A DNA stretch of 64,000 bases. Source: Saccharopolyspora sp. NFXS83. Its GTDB lineage: Bacteria > Actinomycetota > Actinomycetes > Mycobacteriales > Pseudonocardiaceae. The notes under the pieces were generated by a model. It saw only the letters and a program-made list of their open reading frames with translations. It had not been told where the DNA came from and did no database searches. The translations under genes were made by a program, and so were the position numbers. Of this stretch, positions 1 through 11,014 are shown piece after piece; the stretch's first letter is position 1, and each line of letters begins with the position of its first letter. Where the stretch lies: positions 20,547-84,546 of the forward strand of contig NZ_JAPFGB010000027.1 in NCBI RefSeq assembly GCF_026241095.1, read 5' to 3'.

Positions 1-792
1 AACGACGCGCTCTCCGCCGGCTACGCCGTCGCGCTCACCGACTACGAGGGATACGCACCCGGCGAGGCCAACGAACCCACCTACATCGTCGGCCGTTCCG
101 AAGGCCCCGCACTGCTCGACGCGGTCCGAGCGGCGCAGCGCCTCCAGCAGGCCGGACTGTCGCCCGACGCCAAGGTCGCCCTCCAGGGCTACTCGCAGGG
201 CGGCGGGGCCGTCATGTGGGCCGGGGAGATGCAGCCGGACTACGCGCCCGAGCTCGACCTCGTCGGCGTCGCGGGCGGCGGTGTTCCCGCCGACCTCAAC
301 GAAGTGGCCGAAGGACTCGACGGCTACGTCGGCTTCGGGTTCCTCGCGTTCGCGGCTCTCGGCCTGGACTCCAGCTACCCCGACCTGAAGCTGGACTCCT
401 ACCTCAACGAGACCGGCCGCGCCGACCTCGCCGACGCCCGCGAGAACGACTGCGTGGTGGAACTGCTGGCCAAGTACCCGTTCAAGAAGATCAGCGACTA
501 CACCCACACCGACCCGCTGCCCACTCCGGAATGGCAGCAGCGCCTCGCCGAGAACAAGCTCGGCCAAGGCCGCATCAACGCGCCGGTGTTCCAGTACCAC
601 GCGACCACCGACGAGATCGTCAACACGCCGCAGGCCGAAGCGCTGCGCGCGACCTACTGCGCCAAGGGCATGGACGTGAGCTGGAAGACCTACCCCAGCG
701 ATCACCTCAGCGGCATCTTCGCGGGCAACGCCGACGCCAAGCAGTTCATCGCCGACCGCTTCGCCGGCAAACCCACCACTCCCAACTGCTGA
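1..792 (+). CDS. Secreted lipase/triacylglycerol lipase family, 5'-truncated by window edge
   Basis: The open frame runs from the first base of the window, so the signal peptide and N-terminus are missing. The visible part is an alpha/beta-hydrolase. The nucleophile elbow reads GYSQGG (Ser codon 193-195). An Asp in ATTDEIV (codon 610-612) and a His in SDHLSG (codon 703-705) are spaced as the rest of a catalytic triad. This pattern is that of the secretory LIP-type lipases common in actinomycetes, which are exported and hydrolyse acylglycerols or other esters. The exact substrate cannot be read. The gene ends in PNC, stop TGA, and a strong hairpin follows at once. Family call good; lipase versus general esterase uncertain. 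Confidence 0.8.
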   Translation, partial: NDALSAGYAVALTDYEGYAPGEANEPTYIVGRSEGPALLDAVRAAQRLQQAGLSPDAKVALQGYSQGGGAVMWAGEMQPDYAPELDLVGVAGGGVPADLNEVAEGLDGYVGFGFLAFAALGLDSSYPDLKLDSYLNETGRADLADARENDCVVELLAKYPFKKISDYTHTDPLPTPEWQQRLAENKLGQGRINAPVFQYHATTDEIVNTPQAEALRATYCAKGMDVSWKTYPSDHLSGIFAGNADAKQFIADRFAGKPTTPNC

Positions 793-797
793 TCTCC

Positions 798-835
798 GGC
801 GCGGCGGGCCCCGGGGAGCCAGGGCCCGCCGCGCC
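798..835 (+). terminator. Rho-independent-type hairpin after the lipase
   Basis: Perfect 14-bp inverted repeat, arms 798-811 (GGCGCGGCGGGCCC) and 822-835, with a 10-nt loop, starting 6 bp after the lipase stop. There is no T-run, which is common for actinobacterial terminators. Confidence 0.75.
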
Positions 836-842
836 CTCCGAT

Positions 843-856
843 CCTTAGACTTAAGG
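843..856 (+). promoter_or_regulatory. Dyad resembling a MerR/SoxR-family operator upstream of soxR
   Basis: CCTTA-GACT-TAAGG is a 5-bp perfect dyad around a 4-bp centre, 25 bp ahead of the SoxR start. MerR-family proteins bind such dyads between -35 and -10 of their target promoters. The arms are shorter than the enterobacterial soxbox, so autoregulation is only suggested. Confidence 0.4.
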
Positions 857-881
857 TGAACTCCAGAGCTACCGTGTGGTC

Positions 882-1340
882 ATGTCGAAACTCCCGCAGC
901 TGCTCACGATCGGCGAAGTCGCCCACCGCAGCGGAGTCGCCCAGACCGCCCTCCGGTTCTACGAGCAACGCGGCCTCATCGCCTCCACCCGGACCAGCGG
1001 CAACCAGCGCCGCTACGAACGCGCCGTGCTGCGCAGGCTCGCGTTCATCCGCGCCGCGCAACGCGTCGGGCTCAGCCTCGAACAGGTCGCCGACGCGCTC
1101 TCCACGCTGCCCACCGACCACGCGCCCACCAAAGCCGACTGGACCCGGCTGTCCCGGTCCTGGCGCGACGAACTCGACGCCCGCATCGACGGGCTGCAAC
1201 GGCTCCGGGACCGGCTCAGCGGCTGCATCGGCTGCGGCTGCCTGTCCCTACGCACCTGCTCGCTGAACAACGCGGACGACCAGATGGCCGACTACGGCCC
1301 GGGCTCCCCGCTCCTCACACCGTCCAGGGACCGCGGGTGA
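882..1340 (+). CDS. soxR: Redox-sensing MerR-family activator SoxR
   Basis: A 152-residue MerR-type regulator. The N-terminal winged helix (about residues 7-75, starting LTIGEVAHRSGVAQTALRFYEQRGLI) is followed by a dimerisation helix and a C-terminal cysteine cluster C-x2-C-x-C-x5-C (C115, C118, C120, C126). This is the [2Fe-2S] ligand set that defines SoxR. In actinobacteria SoxR responds to redox-cycling metabolites rather than running a SoxS regulon. ATG at 882 was chosen over the in-frame GTG at 876 because family members begin close to the HTH. It faces the response regulator tail-to-tail. Targets are not visible apart from the dyad in front of it. Confidence 0.92.
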   Translation: MSKLPQLLTIGEVAHRSGVAQTALRFYEQRGLIASTRTSGNQRRYERAVLRRLAFIRAAQRVGLSLEQVADALSTLPTDHAPTKADWTRLSRSWRDELDARIDGLQRLRDRLSGCIGCGCLSLRTCSLNNADDQMADYGPGSPLLTPSRDRG

Positions 1341-1370
1341 ACACGTCGCCGCAGGTGCCGTGACGGGCTG

Positions 1371-2054
1371 CTACCCGTGCTGTCCGGCCCAGCTGTAGAA
1401 CATCTCCGGGCGGCCGACTCCGCCGTAGCGCGGGTCGCGGCGCGCCATGCCGTTGTCGACGAGGTACTCCAAGTAGCGGCGGGCCGTCACCCTCGACACA
1501 CCGGCCAACTCCCCCACCGCGCCCGCGGCAGCGCCCTCCCGGTGCGCGCGCAACGCCGACACCACGGCGGCCAGCGTCTCCTCCCCCATGCCCTTCGGCA
1601 GCGACGCACGATCCACCCCGCGCAACGTGGAGAACGCCCGGTCGATCTCGCTCTGCCCGCTGGCCTCCCGATCGTGGCCGAGGCTCTGCCGGAACCGCGC
1701 GTAGTGCTCCAGCTTCTCCCGCATCGCAGCGAACGTGAACGGTTTGAGCAGGTACTGCACCACGCCGCTGGCGACCGACGCGCGCACCACCTTCAAGTCC
1801 CGCGCGGAGGTCACCGCGATCACGTCGGCGTTGCTGCCCGCGTTGCGCAACGCCCGCGCCACCGCCAACCCGTCCATGTCCGGCAACCGCAAGTCCAGCA
1901 GCACCAGATCCACCTGGGTGTGATCCAGGAACCGCAACGCGTCCTGCCCGGTGCGCGCGCGGCCCGCGACCTCGAAACCGTCCACCCGGTTCACGTACAT
2001 CTCGTGGGCCTCACCGGCCACCGGGTCGTCCTCCACGACCAGCACGGAGATCAC
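1371..2054 (-). CDS. CitB/DcuR-family response regulator
   Basis: 227 residues. An N-terminal receiver domain has the acidic pair E8/D9/D10, the phosphoacceptor D54 (LLDLRLPDMDG) and the switch Lys in YLLKPF. A long helical linker follows, then a C-terminal helix-turn-helix (GELAGVSRVTARRYLEYLVDNGMARRD). This arrangement is that of CitB/DcuR regulators, which control uptake and use of C4-dicarboxylates or citrate. The GTG start overlaps the kinase stop by 4 bp (GTGA), so the pair is translationally coupled. The divergent dicarboxylate symporter is the obvious target. Confidence 0.93.
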   Translation of the reverse strand: MISVLVVEDDPVAGEAHEMYVNRVDGFEVAGRARTGQDALRFLDHTQVDLVLLDLRLPDMDGLAVARALRNAGSNADVIAVTSARDLKVVRASVASGVVQYLLKPFTFAAMREKLEHYARFRQSLGHDREASGQSEIDRAFSTLRGVDRASLPKGMGEETLAAVVSALRAHREGAAAGAVGELAGVSRVTARRYLEYLVDNGMARRDPRYGGVGRPEMFYSWAGQHG

Positions 2055-3646
2055 GAGGTCACCTCGGGAAGCGGGATCCGCACCGCGAACACCGCCCCCT
2101 GCCCGCCGGTGACGCGCACCGAGCCGCCGTAGCGGCGCACGCTGCGCCCCACCAGCGCCAGCCCCAGACCACGCCCCGACCGCTTCGTGGACCAGCCGCG
2201 GTCGAACACCGCCCCGGTCGCCGCCTCCGGGACCCCGGGCCCGTTGTCGGAGACCACGATCAGCAGCTCGTCCGCCTCGGAGCGCACGCTGACCTCGACA
2301 CGCGGCGACGGGACCTCGTGCGTCGCCTCCACGGCGTTGTCGATCAAGTTGCCCAGGATCGTCACCAGGTCCCGCGAACTGACCCGCTCCACCGCGCCGT
2401 CATCGACCTCACTGTCCTCGGACAGCACTACCTCCACACCTCGCTCCCGCGCCTCCGCGCTCTTGCCCAGCAGCACCGCCGCCAGCACCGGCTCCCCCAC
2501 GGCCCCCACGACCCGATCGGTGAGCTGCTGCGCCAGCTCCAGCTCCGAGGTGGCGAACGCGACGGCCTCCTCCACCCGGCCCAGTTCGATCAGCGACACC
2601 ACCGCGTGCAACCGGTTCGCCGACTCGTGCGCCTGCGAGCGCAACGACTCCGAGAACCCGCGCATCGAATCCAACTCGCCCGTCAACGCCTGCAACTCGG
2701 TGTGGTCCCGCAACGTCACGACGCTGCCCAAGTCCCGGCTACCGCTGCGCACGGCGGAAACGTTGACCAGCAGCACCCGGTCATCGGTCACGTGCACCTC
2801 GTCGCGCACCGGACTCCGCGAGGCCAGCGTGTCCACCAGCGACTCCGGGAACCCCAGGTCCGCGGGACGCGCACCCTCCGCCTCGGCCGGATCCAACCCC
2901 ATCAGCTCGGCCGCCCCATCGTTGCACAGCGTCACCGCGCCCGACGGCGCCACCAGCAGCAACCCCTCGCGGACCGCGTGCAGGATCGCCTCGTGGTACT
3001 CGTACATGCGGCTCAGCTCCGCCGGAGCCAGGCCGTGCGTGTGCCTGCGCAACCGCGCCGCCACCAAGTAGCTGGCCAGCCCGCCGAACAGCAACGCGAC
3101 CGCGCCGACCCCCGCCAGCACGAGGATCTGCCCGTTCAGCTCGGCCGTCAGCACCCGCACCGCGATGCCCACCGACACCAACGCCCGCACCCGGCCCGAC
3201 TCGTCGAACACCGGCGCGACGACGCGCACCGACGGGCCGAGCGTGCCCACGTAGGTCTCAGTGAGCAGCCGCCCCTGCTGCGCCTGCCCGATGTTGCCGA
3301 GGAACCGCTTGCCGATCAGCGCCGGAGTCGGATGCGTGTAGCGGATGCCCGACGGGTCCATGATCGTGATGAAGCCGACGCCGGTGGCCGCCCGGACCTG
3401 CTCCGCCAGCGGCTGCAAAGTCCGCGACGGCTCACTCCCCGCCAGCGCGGTACGCACTTCGGGTGATACCGCGAGCGTGTTCGCCACCCCGGCGACCTCC
3501 TCCGCCGCGGCCTGCTCGGTGCGCCGCTGCGCGTCCAGGTAGCCGAGCACCACACCCGCCAGCACCACCACGGCCACGACCACCACTTGCAGGACGAACA
3601 GCCGCGCGGCGAGGCTGGGTCGCCCGATTCGACGGAAATACGACAT
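2051..3646 (-). CDS. CitA/DcuS/DctS-type sensor histidine kinase
   Basis: 531 residues from ATG 3646, which has a GGGAG 12-16 nt upstream. A longer start at 3685 is possible but adds unconserved residues. The order is: a membrane helix (about 15-38), an extracytoplasmic Cache/PAS sensor with the CitA-family pattern (GFITIMDPSGIRYTHP and ALVSVGI), a second membrane helix, a cytoplasmic PAS, an H-box (RSQAHESANRLHAVVSLIELG) and an HATPase with N-box NLIDNAVEAT and G-boxes DNGPGVP and GRGLGLALVGR. Family members sense citrate, fumarate, succinate or malate directly. It pairs with the overlapping response regulator and is divergent from the transporter. Confidence 0.93.
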   Translation of the reverse strand: MSYFRRIGRPSLAARLFVLQVVVVAVVVLAGVVLGYLDAQRRTEQAAAEEVAGVANTLAVSPEVRTALAGSEPSRTLQPLAEQVRAATGVGFITIMDPSGIRYTHPTPALIGKRFLGNIGQAQQGRLLTETYVGTLGPSVRVVAPVFDESGRVRALVSVGIAVRVLTAELNGQILVLAGVGAVALLFGGLASYLVAARLRRHTHGLAPAELSRMYEYHEAILHAVREGLLLVAPSGAVTLCNDGAAELMGLDPAEAEGARPADLGFPESLVDTLASRSPVRDEVHVTDDRVLLVNVSAVRSGSRDLGSVVTLRDHTELQALTGELDSMRGFSESLRSQAHESANRLHAVVSLIELGRVEEAVAFATSELELAQQLTDRVVGAVGEPVLAAVLLGKSAEARERGVEVVLSEDSEVDDGAVERVSSRDLVTILGNLIDNAVEATHEVPSPRVEVSVRSEADELLIVVSDNGPGVPEAATGAVFDRGWSTKRSGRGLGLALVGRSVRRYGGSVRVTGGQGAVFAVRIPLPEVTS

Positions 3647-3802
3647 GGCGTTGTTGTTGCTCCCGCATGAACTCAATGAACACAACCGTGACGGTCACCA
3701 CCTGTGAGTCCGATAGTCTCCCCGACGTACTCGTGACCCAAGACACGACCGAATGAGTGATCGCCGACCCGCGTGATCGGTACATCGCAGTAGGAGTTGA
3801 CC
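3647..3802 (+). promoter_or_regulatory. Divergent control region between sensor kinase and dctA
   Basis: This is the shared upstream region of the two-component operon and dctA. It holds two overlapping short dyads: ACCGT-g-ACGGT (3685-3695) and GTGAC-g-GTCAC (3688-3698). They are candidates for response-regulator binding, but short and unproven. An AGGAG at 3792-3796 serves dctA. Confidence 0.35.
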
Positions 3803-5182
3803 GTGCCAAGCAAAGACGCTGCACCCGAGGCCGCCGGTGCACCGCCGAAGAAGCGGGACCGCACCCACTTCCTCTACATCTTCGTCATCGTGGCGGTCCT
3901 GGCCGGCATCGCGGTCGGATTCGCCTTCCCAGACTTCGCCACCGCACTGAAACCGCTGGGCACCGGCTTCGTCAACCTCATCAAGATGATGATCTCGCCG
4001 GTCATCTTCTGCACCATCGTGCTCGGCGTCGGCAGCGTGCGACAGGCCGCGAAGGTCGGCAAGGTCGGTGGACTCGCACTCGGCTACTTCATGGTGATGT
4101 CGCTGGTGGCGCTCGTCGTGGGCCTCATGGTCGGCAACGTCCTGCACCCCGGCGAAGGCCTGCAGCTGACCGAAGAGCTGCGCAACAGCGGAACCGAACA
4201 GGCCCCCGCGGAAGCCGAAGGGCTCAGCGGATTCCTGATCGGGATCATCCCGAACACCCTGGTCTCCGCCCTCACCGAAGGTGAAGTGCTGCAGACCCTC
4301 CTGGTCGCGCTGCTGGCCGGTTTCGCCCTGCAATCCCTCGGCGACAAGGGCACCCCGATCCTGCGCGGCATCGAGCACATCCAGCGGCTCGTGTTCAAGA
4401 TCCTCGCGATGGTGATGTGGGTGGCCCCGATCGGCGCGTTCGGCGCCATCGCGGCCGTGGTCGGCGCGACCGGCGTGGACGCCCTCAAGGGCCTCGGCGT
4501 CATCATGGGCGGCTTCTACATCACCTGCGTGCTGTTCGTGTTCCTCGTGCTGGGGCCACTGCTGTGGGCCTTCGCGCGGGTCAACGTGTTCAAGCTCCTC
4601 GGCTACCTCGGCCGGGAGTTCCTGCTGATCCTGTCCACCTCCTCCTCGGAAGCGGCGCTGCCGCGGCTGATCGCGAAGATGGAGCACCTCGGGGTCAGCA
4701 AGCCGGTCGTGGGCATCACGGTGCCGACCGGGTACTCGTTCAACCTCGACGGAACCGCGATCTACCTGACGATGGCGTCGCTGTTCATCGCTTCGGCGAT
4801 GGGCCAGCCGCTGTCGATCGGCGAGCAGGTCTCGCTGCTGGTGTTCATGATCATCGCGTCGAAGGGGGCGGCGGGCGTGAGCGGTGCAGGCTTGGCGACG
4901 CTGGCCGGCGGCCTGCAATCGCACCGCCCGGAACTCGTGGACGGCGTCGGCCTCATCGTCGGCATCGACCGCTTCATGTCCGAGGCCCGCGCGCTGACCA
5001 ACTTCGCCGGTAACGCGATCGCCACCGTCATCATCGGTTCCTGGACCAAGGAGATCGACCGCGAGCAGATGCAGCGGGTGTTCGCCAAGGAAGACCCGTT
5101 CAACGAGCAGAGCTTCCTCGACGAGGAGGACACCTCGGCGGCCGAGAAGCCCGGCAAGGAACCCGCCGCGGCAACCCAGTAA
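3803..5182 (+). CDS. dctA: C4-dicarboxylate:cation symporter (DAACS family, DctA-like)
   Basis: 459 residues. The start is GTG 3803, 6 nt after AGGAG; the in-frame TTG at 3797 touches that ribosome site and is unlikely. It is a multi-spanning membrane protein with the DAACS signatures: the serine-rich loop STSSSEAALPRLI, the substrate/cation motif GYSFNLDGTAIY, and a late conserved RFMSEARALTNFAGNAIATV segment. Homologues import succinate, fumarate or malate (glutamate in some branches) with H+ or Na+. The C-terminal 40 residues are charged and cytoplasmic. The divergent CitA-type system next door supports dicarboxylate as substrate. Confidence 0.9.
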   Translation: MPSKDAAPEAAGAPPKKRDRTHFLYIFVIVAVLAGIAVGFAFPDFATALKPLGTGFVNLIKMMISPVIFCTIVLGVGSVRQAAKVGKVGGLALGYFMVMSLVALVVGLMVGNVLHPGEGLQLTEELRNSGTEQAPAEAEGLSGFLIGIIPNTLVSALTEGEVLQTLLVALLAGFALQSLGDKGTPILRGIEHIQRLVFKILAMVMWVAPIGAFGAIAAVVGATGVDALKGLGVIMGGFYITCVLFVFLVLGPLLWAFARVNVFKLLGYLGREFLLILSTSSSEAALPRLIAKMEHLGVSKPVVGITVPTGYSFNLDGTAIYLTMASLFIASAMGQPLSIGEQVSLLVFMIIASKGAAGVSGAGLATLAGGLQSHRPELVDGVGLIVGIDRFMSEARALTNFAGNAIATVIIGSWTKEIDREQMQRVFAKEDPFNEQSFLDEEDTSAAEKPGKEPAAATQ

Positions 5183-5245
5183 CGAGAAGCCCGGAAACGA
5201 GCAGCGGGCGCGCCGCGACGGCCCGCGCCGAGACAGGAGTCGAAG

Positions 5246-6175
5246 ATGCACAGAGCAGTGCTGAGCCTGCTCGTCACCCTCGGCGCGGTAGCCGCCACCG
5301 GCGCGCCCGCCCACGCCACCACCGAACCGGACCGGCCGCTGCCGCGCACCGGGTGCGGCAACTCCCCCGGCATCGAACCCGGCACCACCGCCCGCCAGGA
5401 GATCACCTCCGGCGGCCGGACGCGGGAATACCTCGTGCACGTGCCGCAGAACTACGACTCGGAGCGGCCCACGCCCGTGGCGCTGTCCTTCCACGGGCAC
5501 ACCCGCACCGCCGAATACCAGGAGGAACTGTCCAGGTTCTCCGAACTGGACGCCATCGCCGTCTACCCGCAAGGCCTCGTCGGCACCGACGGCGGTACCG
5601 CGTGGGAAGGCGCGCCGTACTCGGCGGACGCCGACGACGTCCAATTCACGAACGACCTGCTCGACCAGGTGGAGGACGACCTCTGCGTGGACCCGGACCG
5701 CATCTACGCGGCGGGCAAGTCCAACGGCGGCGGCTTCACCGAAGTGCTGGCCTGCCGCCTCGGCGACCGCATCGCCGCCTTCGCACCCGTCGCCGGCGCC
5801 TACTACCCGCAGAGCGGCGAATGCCGACCGTCCGAACCAGTGCCGATGATCTCCTTCCACGGCACCGCCGACGGCACCATCCCCTACGACGGCGACCCCG
5901 ACAAAGGCCTGCCCGCGATCCCGGACTGGCTCGACGACTGGGCCGGTCACGACGAGTGCGACGCGGACCCGGTCACCGAACACCCGCAGCCGCAGGTCAC
6001 CCGGCAGCACTGGACCGACTGCGAAGACCGCGGCGCACTGGTGCACTACCGGATCGACGAACTCGGCCACGACTGGCCGAGCCGATCGTCCAACCCCGAC
6101 TCCGACAAACCCACCGTGATCGAAGCGACCCCGCTGATCTGGGAGTTCTTCCAAAACCACCCGCTGAACGCCTGA
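5246..6175 (+). CDS. Secreted PHB-depolymerase/feruloyl-esterase-like hydrolase
   Basis: 309 residues with a classical Sec signal peptide (about 1-25, ending APAHA). The mature part is an esterase of the PHB-depolymerase / feruloyl esterase (LpqP-like) group: oxyanion-side motif LSFHGHT, nucleophile in AGKSNGGG (S159), an Asp in GTADGTIPYDG and the His in ELGHDWPS (H275). Several cysteines suggest disulfides. It probably cleaves ester bonds in polymers such as polyhydroxyalkanoate or hemicellulose ferulate; the substrate is not readable. The ATG is preceded by ACAGGAG. It lies 63 bp after dctA and may be partly co-transcribed. A bidirectional hairpin separates it from the his genes. Confidence 0.88.
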   Translation: MHRAVLSLLVTLGAVAATGAPAHATTEPDRPLPRTGCGNSPGIEPGTTARQEITSGGRTREYLVHVPQNYDSERPTPVALSFHGHTRTAEYQEELSRFSELDAIAVYPQGLVGTDGGTAWEGAPYSADADDVQFTNDLLDQVEDDLCVDPDRIYAAGKSNGGGFTEVLACRLGDRIAAFAPVAGAYYPQSGECRPSEPVPMISFHGTADGTIPYDGDPDKGLPAIPDWLDDWAGHDECDADPVTEHPQPQVTRQHWTDCEDRGALVHYRIDELGHDWPSRSSNPDSDKPTVIEATPLIWEFFQNHPLNA

Positions 6176-6184
6176 CGGGTGCCC

Positions 6185-6240
6185 GGGAGGTCGCCTGGCT
6201 GCTGTTCACATCCCCGTCACAGCAGCCAGGCGATCCCTCC
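6185..6240. terminator. Bidirectional terminator between esterase and his genes
   Basis: Perfect 14-bp arms, CGCCTGGCTGCTGT (6192-6205) and its complement (6219-6232), with a 13-nt loop. The stem extends by GGGAGG (6185-6190) against CCTCCC (6235-6240). The hairpin lies in the tail-to-tail gap and overlaps the last codons of the small minus-strand gene. Confidence 0.8.
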
Positions 6241-6369
6241 CGCAGCGGCCAACGCCGCCAGCACGCCCAGCACCACCGCCATCACCCGCGTCGTCCGCCA
6301 CATCGCGACGACACCGCCGACGAGGAAACCGGCCACGGCCAGCAACACGATCGGCCCCAGGTTCTGCAT
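6217..6369 (-). CDS. 50-residue two-helix membrane peptide directly after hisB
   Basis: The ATG (6369-6367) abuts the hisB stop TAG (6372-6370) with no gap, so translation is almost certainly coupled. The 50-residue product begins MQNLGPIVLLAVAGF and ends GGIAWLL. It has two hydrophobic stretches (about 5-23 and 29-50) joined by the positively charged turn MWRTTR, as in a small helical-hairpin membrane protein. I do not recognise a family. Its stop lies inside the downstream terminator stem. Support comes from the perfect junction with hisB, the membrane-protein-like composition and G/C third positions. The role is unknown; a link to histidine synthesis is only positional. Confidence 0.6.
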   Translation of the reverse strand: MQNLGPIVLLAVAGFLVGGVVAMWRTTRVMAVVLGVLAALAAAGGIAWLL

Positions 6370-9480
<3,111 letters not shown>

Positions 9481-9677
9481 GGGCGTCCTTTCAGGGCGTA
9501 CGGAGGGCGGCTACTAGCTCAATCACCAGGGTAATCGCCCTGTTCGACGCTGTCCGACGCGCGTCCGCCGATGAACGGGAAAACGGTGATCGGCCGCTTC
9601 CGACGTTAGTGGGTTGCCAACGGATCATTACTCGGGGAGTCTCGCTTGATCACCATCCGTGATCGATCGGAGGCCCG

Positions 9678-10898
9678 ATGTCCAGCGCACGGCGCAGAGC
9701 AACGGCGGTGGCGGCCGCCGCGTCCTTGGCCCTGCTACTCCCGGTCCAGGCGAGCGTGGCCGCACCTCAAGCCGGGTCCGCCCCCGCGGCCGAGGTCACC
9801 GGTGTCTACACGGTGCCCGACACCGACAGCCGCATCCGCACCGACATCAACGCCTCCGGCGCCCAGGTGCTCGGAGCGAAGGACGGCGTGGCGACGGTGG
9901 AAGCCACGACCGCACAGGCCGAGGAGCTGCGCTCGAGCGGCCTCACCCTGCAGGCCCAGGCGTCGCCGCGCGACTTCCCGCCCGGCGACGAGGCCTACCA
10001 CAACTACGACGAGATGGTCGCCGAGCTCGACAAGATCACGGCCGACCACCCGGACCTGGCCGCGAAGTCCAGCCTCGGCAAGAGCTTCGAGGGCCGCGAC
10101 ATCCCGCTGCTCAAGATCAGCGACAACGTGGCGCAGGACGAGGACGAACCCGAAGTCCTGTTCGACTGCAACCAGCACGCTCGGGAGCACCTGACCACCG
10201 AGATGTGCCTGCAGATCGCGAACCGGCTCACCGACGAGTACGCCGACCCCGCGGTGAAGGAGAGCGTCGACAACCGCGAGGTGTGGATCGTCCCGTCGGT
10301 CAACGTCGACGGCTCCACCTACGACGTCGAGTCCGGCGAGTACCAGGGCTGGCGGAAGAACCGGCAGGACACCGGCACGGACCTCAACCGCAACTGGGAC
10401 TACCTGTGGGGCTGCTGCGGCGGCGCGAGCGACGACCCGCAGGACGAGACCTACCGCGGACCGCAGCCGTTCTCCGCACCGGAGACCGCGGCGCTGGCCG
10501 AGTTCATCGACTCCCGCGTCGTCGGCGGCACCCAGCAGATCAAGTCGGCGATCGACTTCCACACGTTCTCGGAACTCGTGCTGTGGCCGTTCGGACACAC
10601 CCAGGACGACGTGACCGAGGGCATGACCCAGCAGGAGTACGACCGCTTCGAGAAGGTCGGCACCGAAATGGCGGACTCCAACGGCTACACCCCGCAGCAG
10701 TCCAGCGACCTGTACACCACCGACGGCGACAGCCTCGACTGGATGTGGGGCAAGCACAAGATCCTCGCCTTCACCTTGGAGATGTACCCGTCCAGCGGGG
10801 GCCTCGACGGCTTCTACCCGCCGGGTGACGTGATCGAGCGGGAGACTGCCCGCAACAACGCGGCCGTGGACATCGTGCTGCGCGAAGCCGGCGCCTGA
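9678..10898 (+). CDS. Secreted M14 zinc carboxypeptidase
   Basis: 406 residues. A Sec signal peptide (about 1-29) is followed by a small propeptide-like domain (about 35-100) and an M14 catalytic domain (about 105-400). Zinc ligands are H167 and E170 in NQHAREH and H295 in AIDFHTFSELVLWPFGHT. The general-base Glu is E368 in FTLEMYP. The substrate-carboxylate Arg lies in the GTDLNRNWDY segment. It resembles the broad-specificity Streptomyces griseus carboxypeptidase and should trim C-terminal residues from extracellular peptides after propeptide removal. ATG has GGAGG 9 nt upstream. Confidence 0.94.
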   Translation: MSSARRRATAVAAAASLALLLPVQASVAAPQAGSAPAAEVTGVYTVPDTDSRIRTDINASGAQVLGAKDGVATVEATTAQAEELRSSGLTLQAQASPRDFPPGDEAYHNYDEMVAELDKITADHPDLAAKSSLGKSFEGRDIPLLKISDNVAQDEDEPEVLFDCNQHAREHLTTEMCLQIANRLTDEYADPAVKESVDNREVWIVPSVNVDGSTYDVESGEYQGWRKNRQDTGTDLNRNWDYLWGCCGGASDDPQDETYRGPQPFSAPETAALAEFIDSRVVGGTQQIKSAIDFHTFSELVLWPFGHTQDDVTEGMTQQEYDRFEKVGTEMADSNGYTPQQSSDLYTTDGDSLDWMWGKHKILAFTLEMYPSSGGLDGFYPPGDVIERETARNNAAVDIVLREAGA

Positions 10899-10913
10899 GC
10901 CGGTCGGCCTCGA

Positions 10914-10953
10914 GGGAAAGCCCGGACGCCCGGTGGGGCTCCGGGCTTTTCCC
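10914..10953 (+). terminator. Intrinsic terminator of the carboxypeptidase gene
   Basis: GGGAAAGCCCGGA (10914-10926) pairs with TCCGGGC-t-TTTCCC (10940-10953), with one bulged T and a 13-nt loop. It starts 16 bp after the stop. Confidence 0.8.
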
Positions 10954-11014
10954 TTGCCCAGGCCGAGAAAGCGATACGGTCGCGAACACCGGATCAAGCG
11001 GGAAGGGGTTCGCG

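Noticed and set aside
9481..9677. Possible histidine attenuator or leader peptide upstream of hisD
   Set aside because: No His-codon run; only a weak AGGGCG/CGCCCT dyad is seen.
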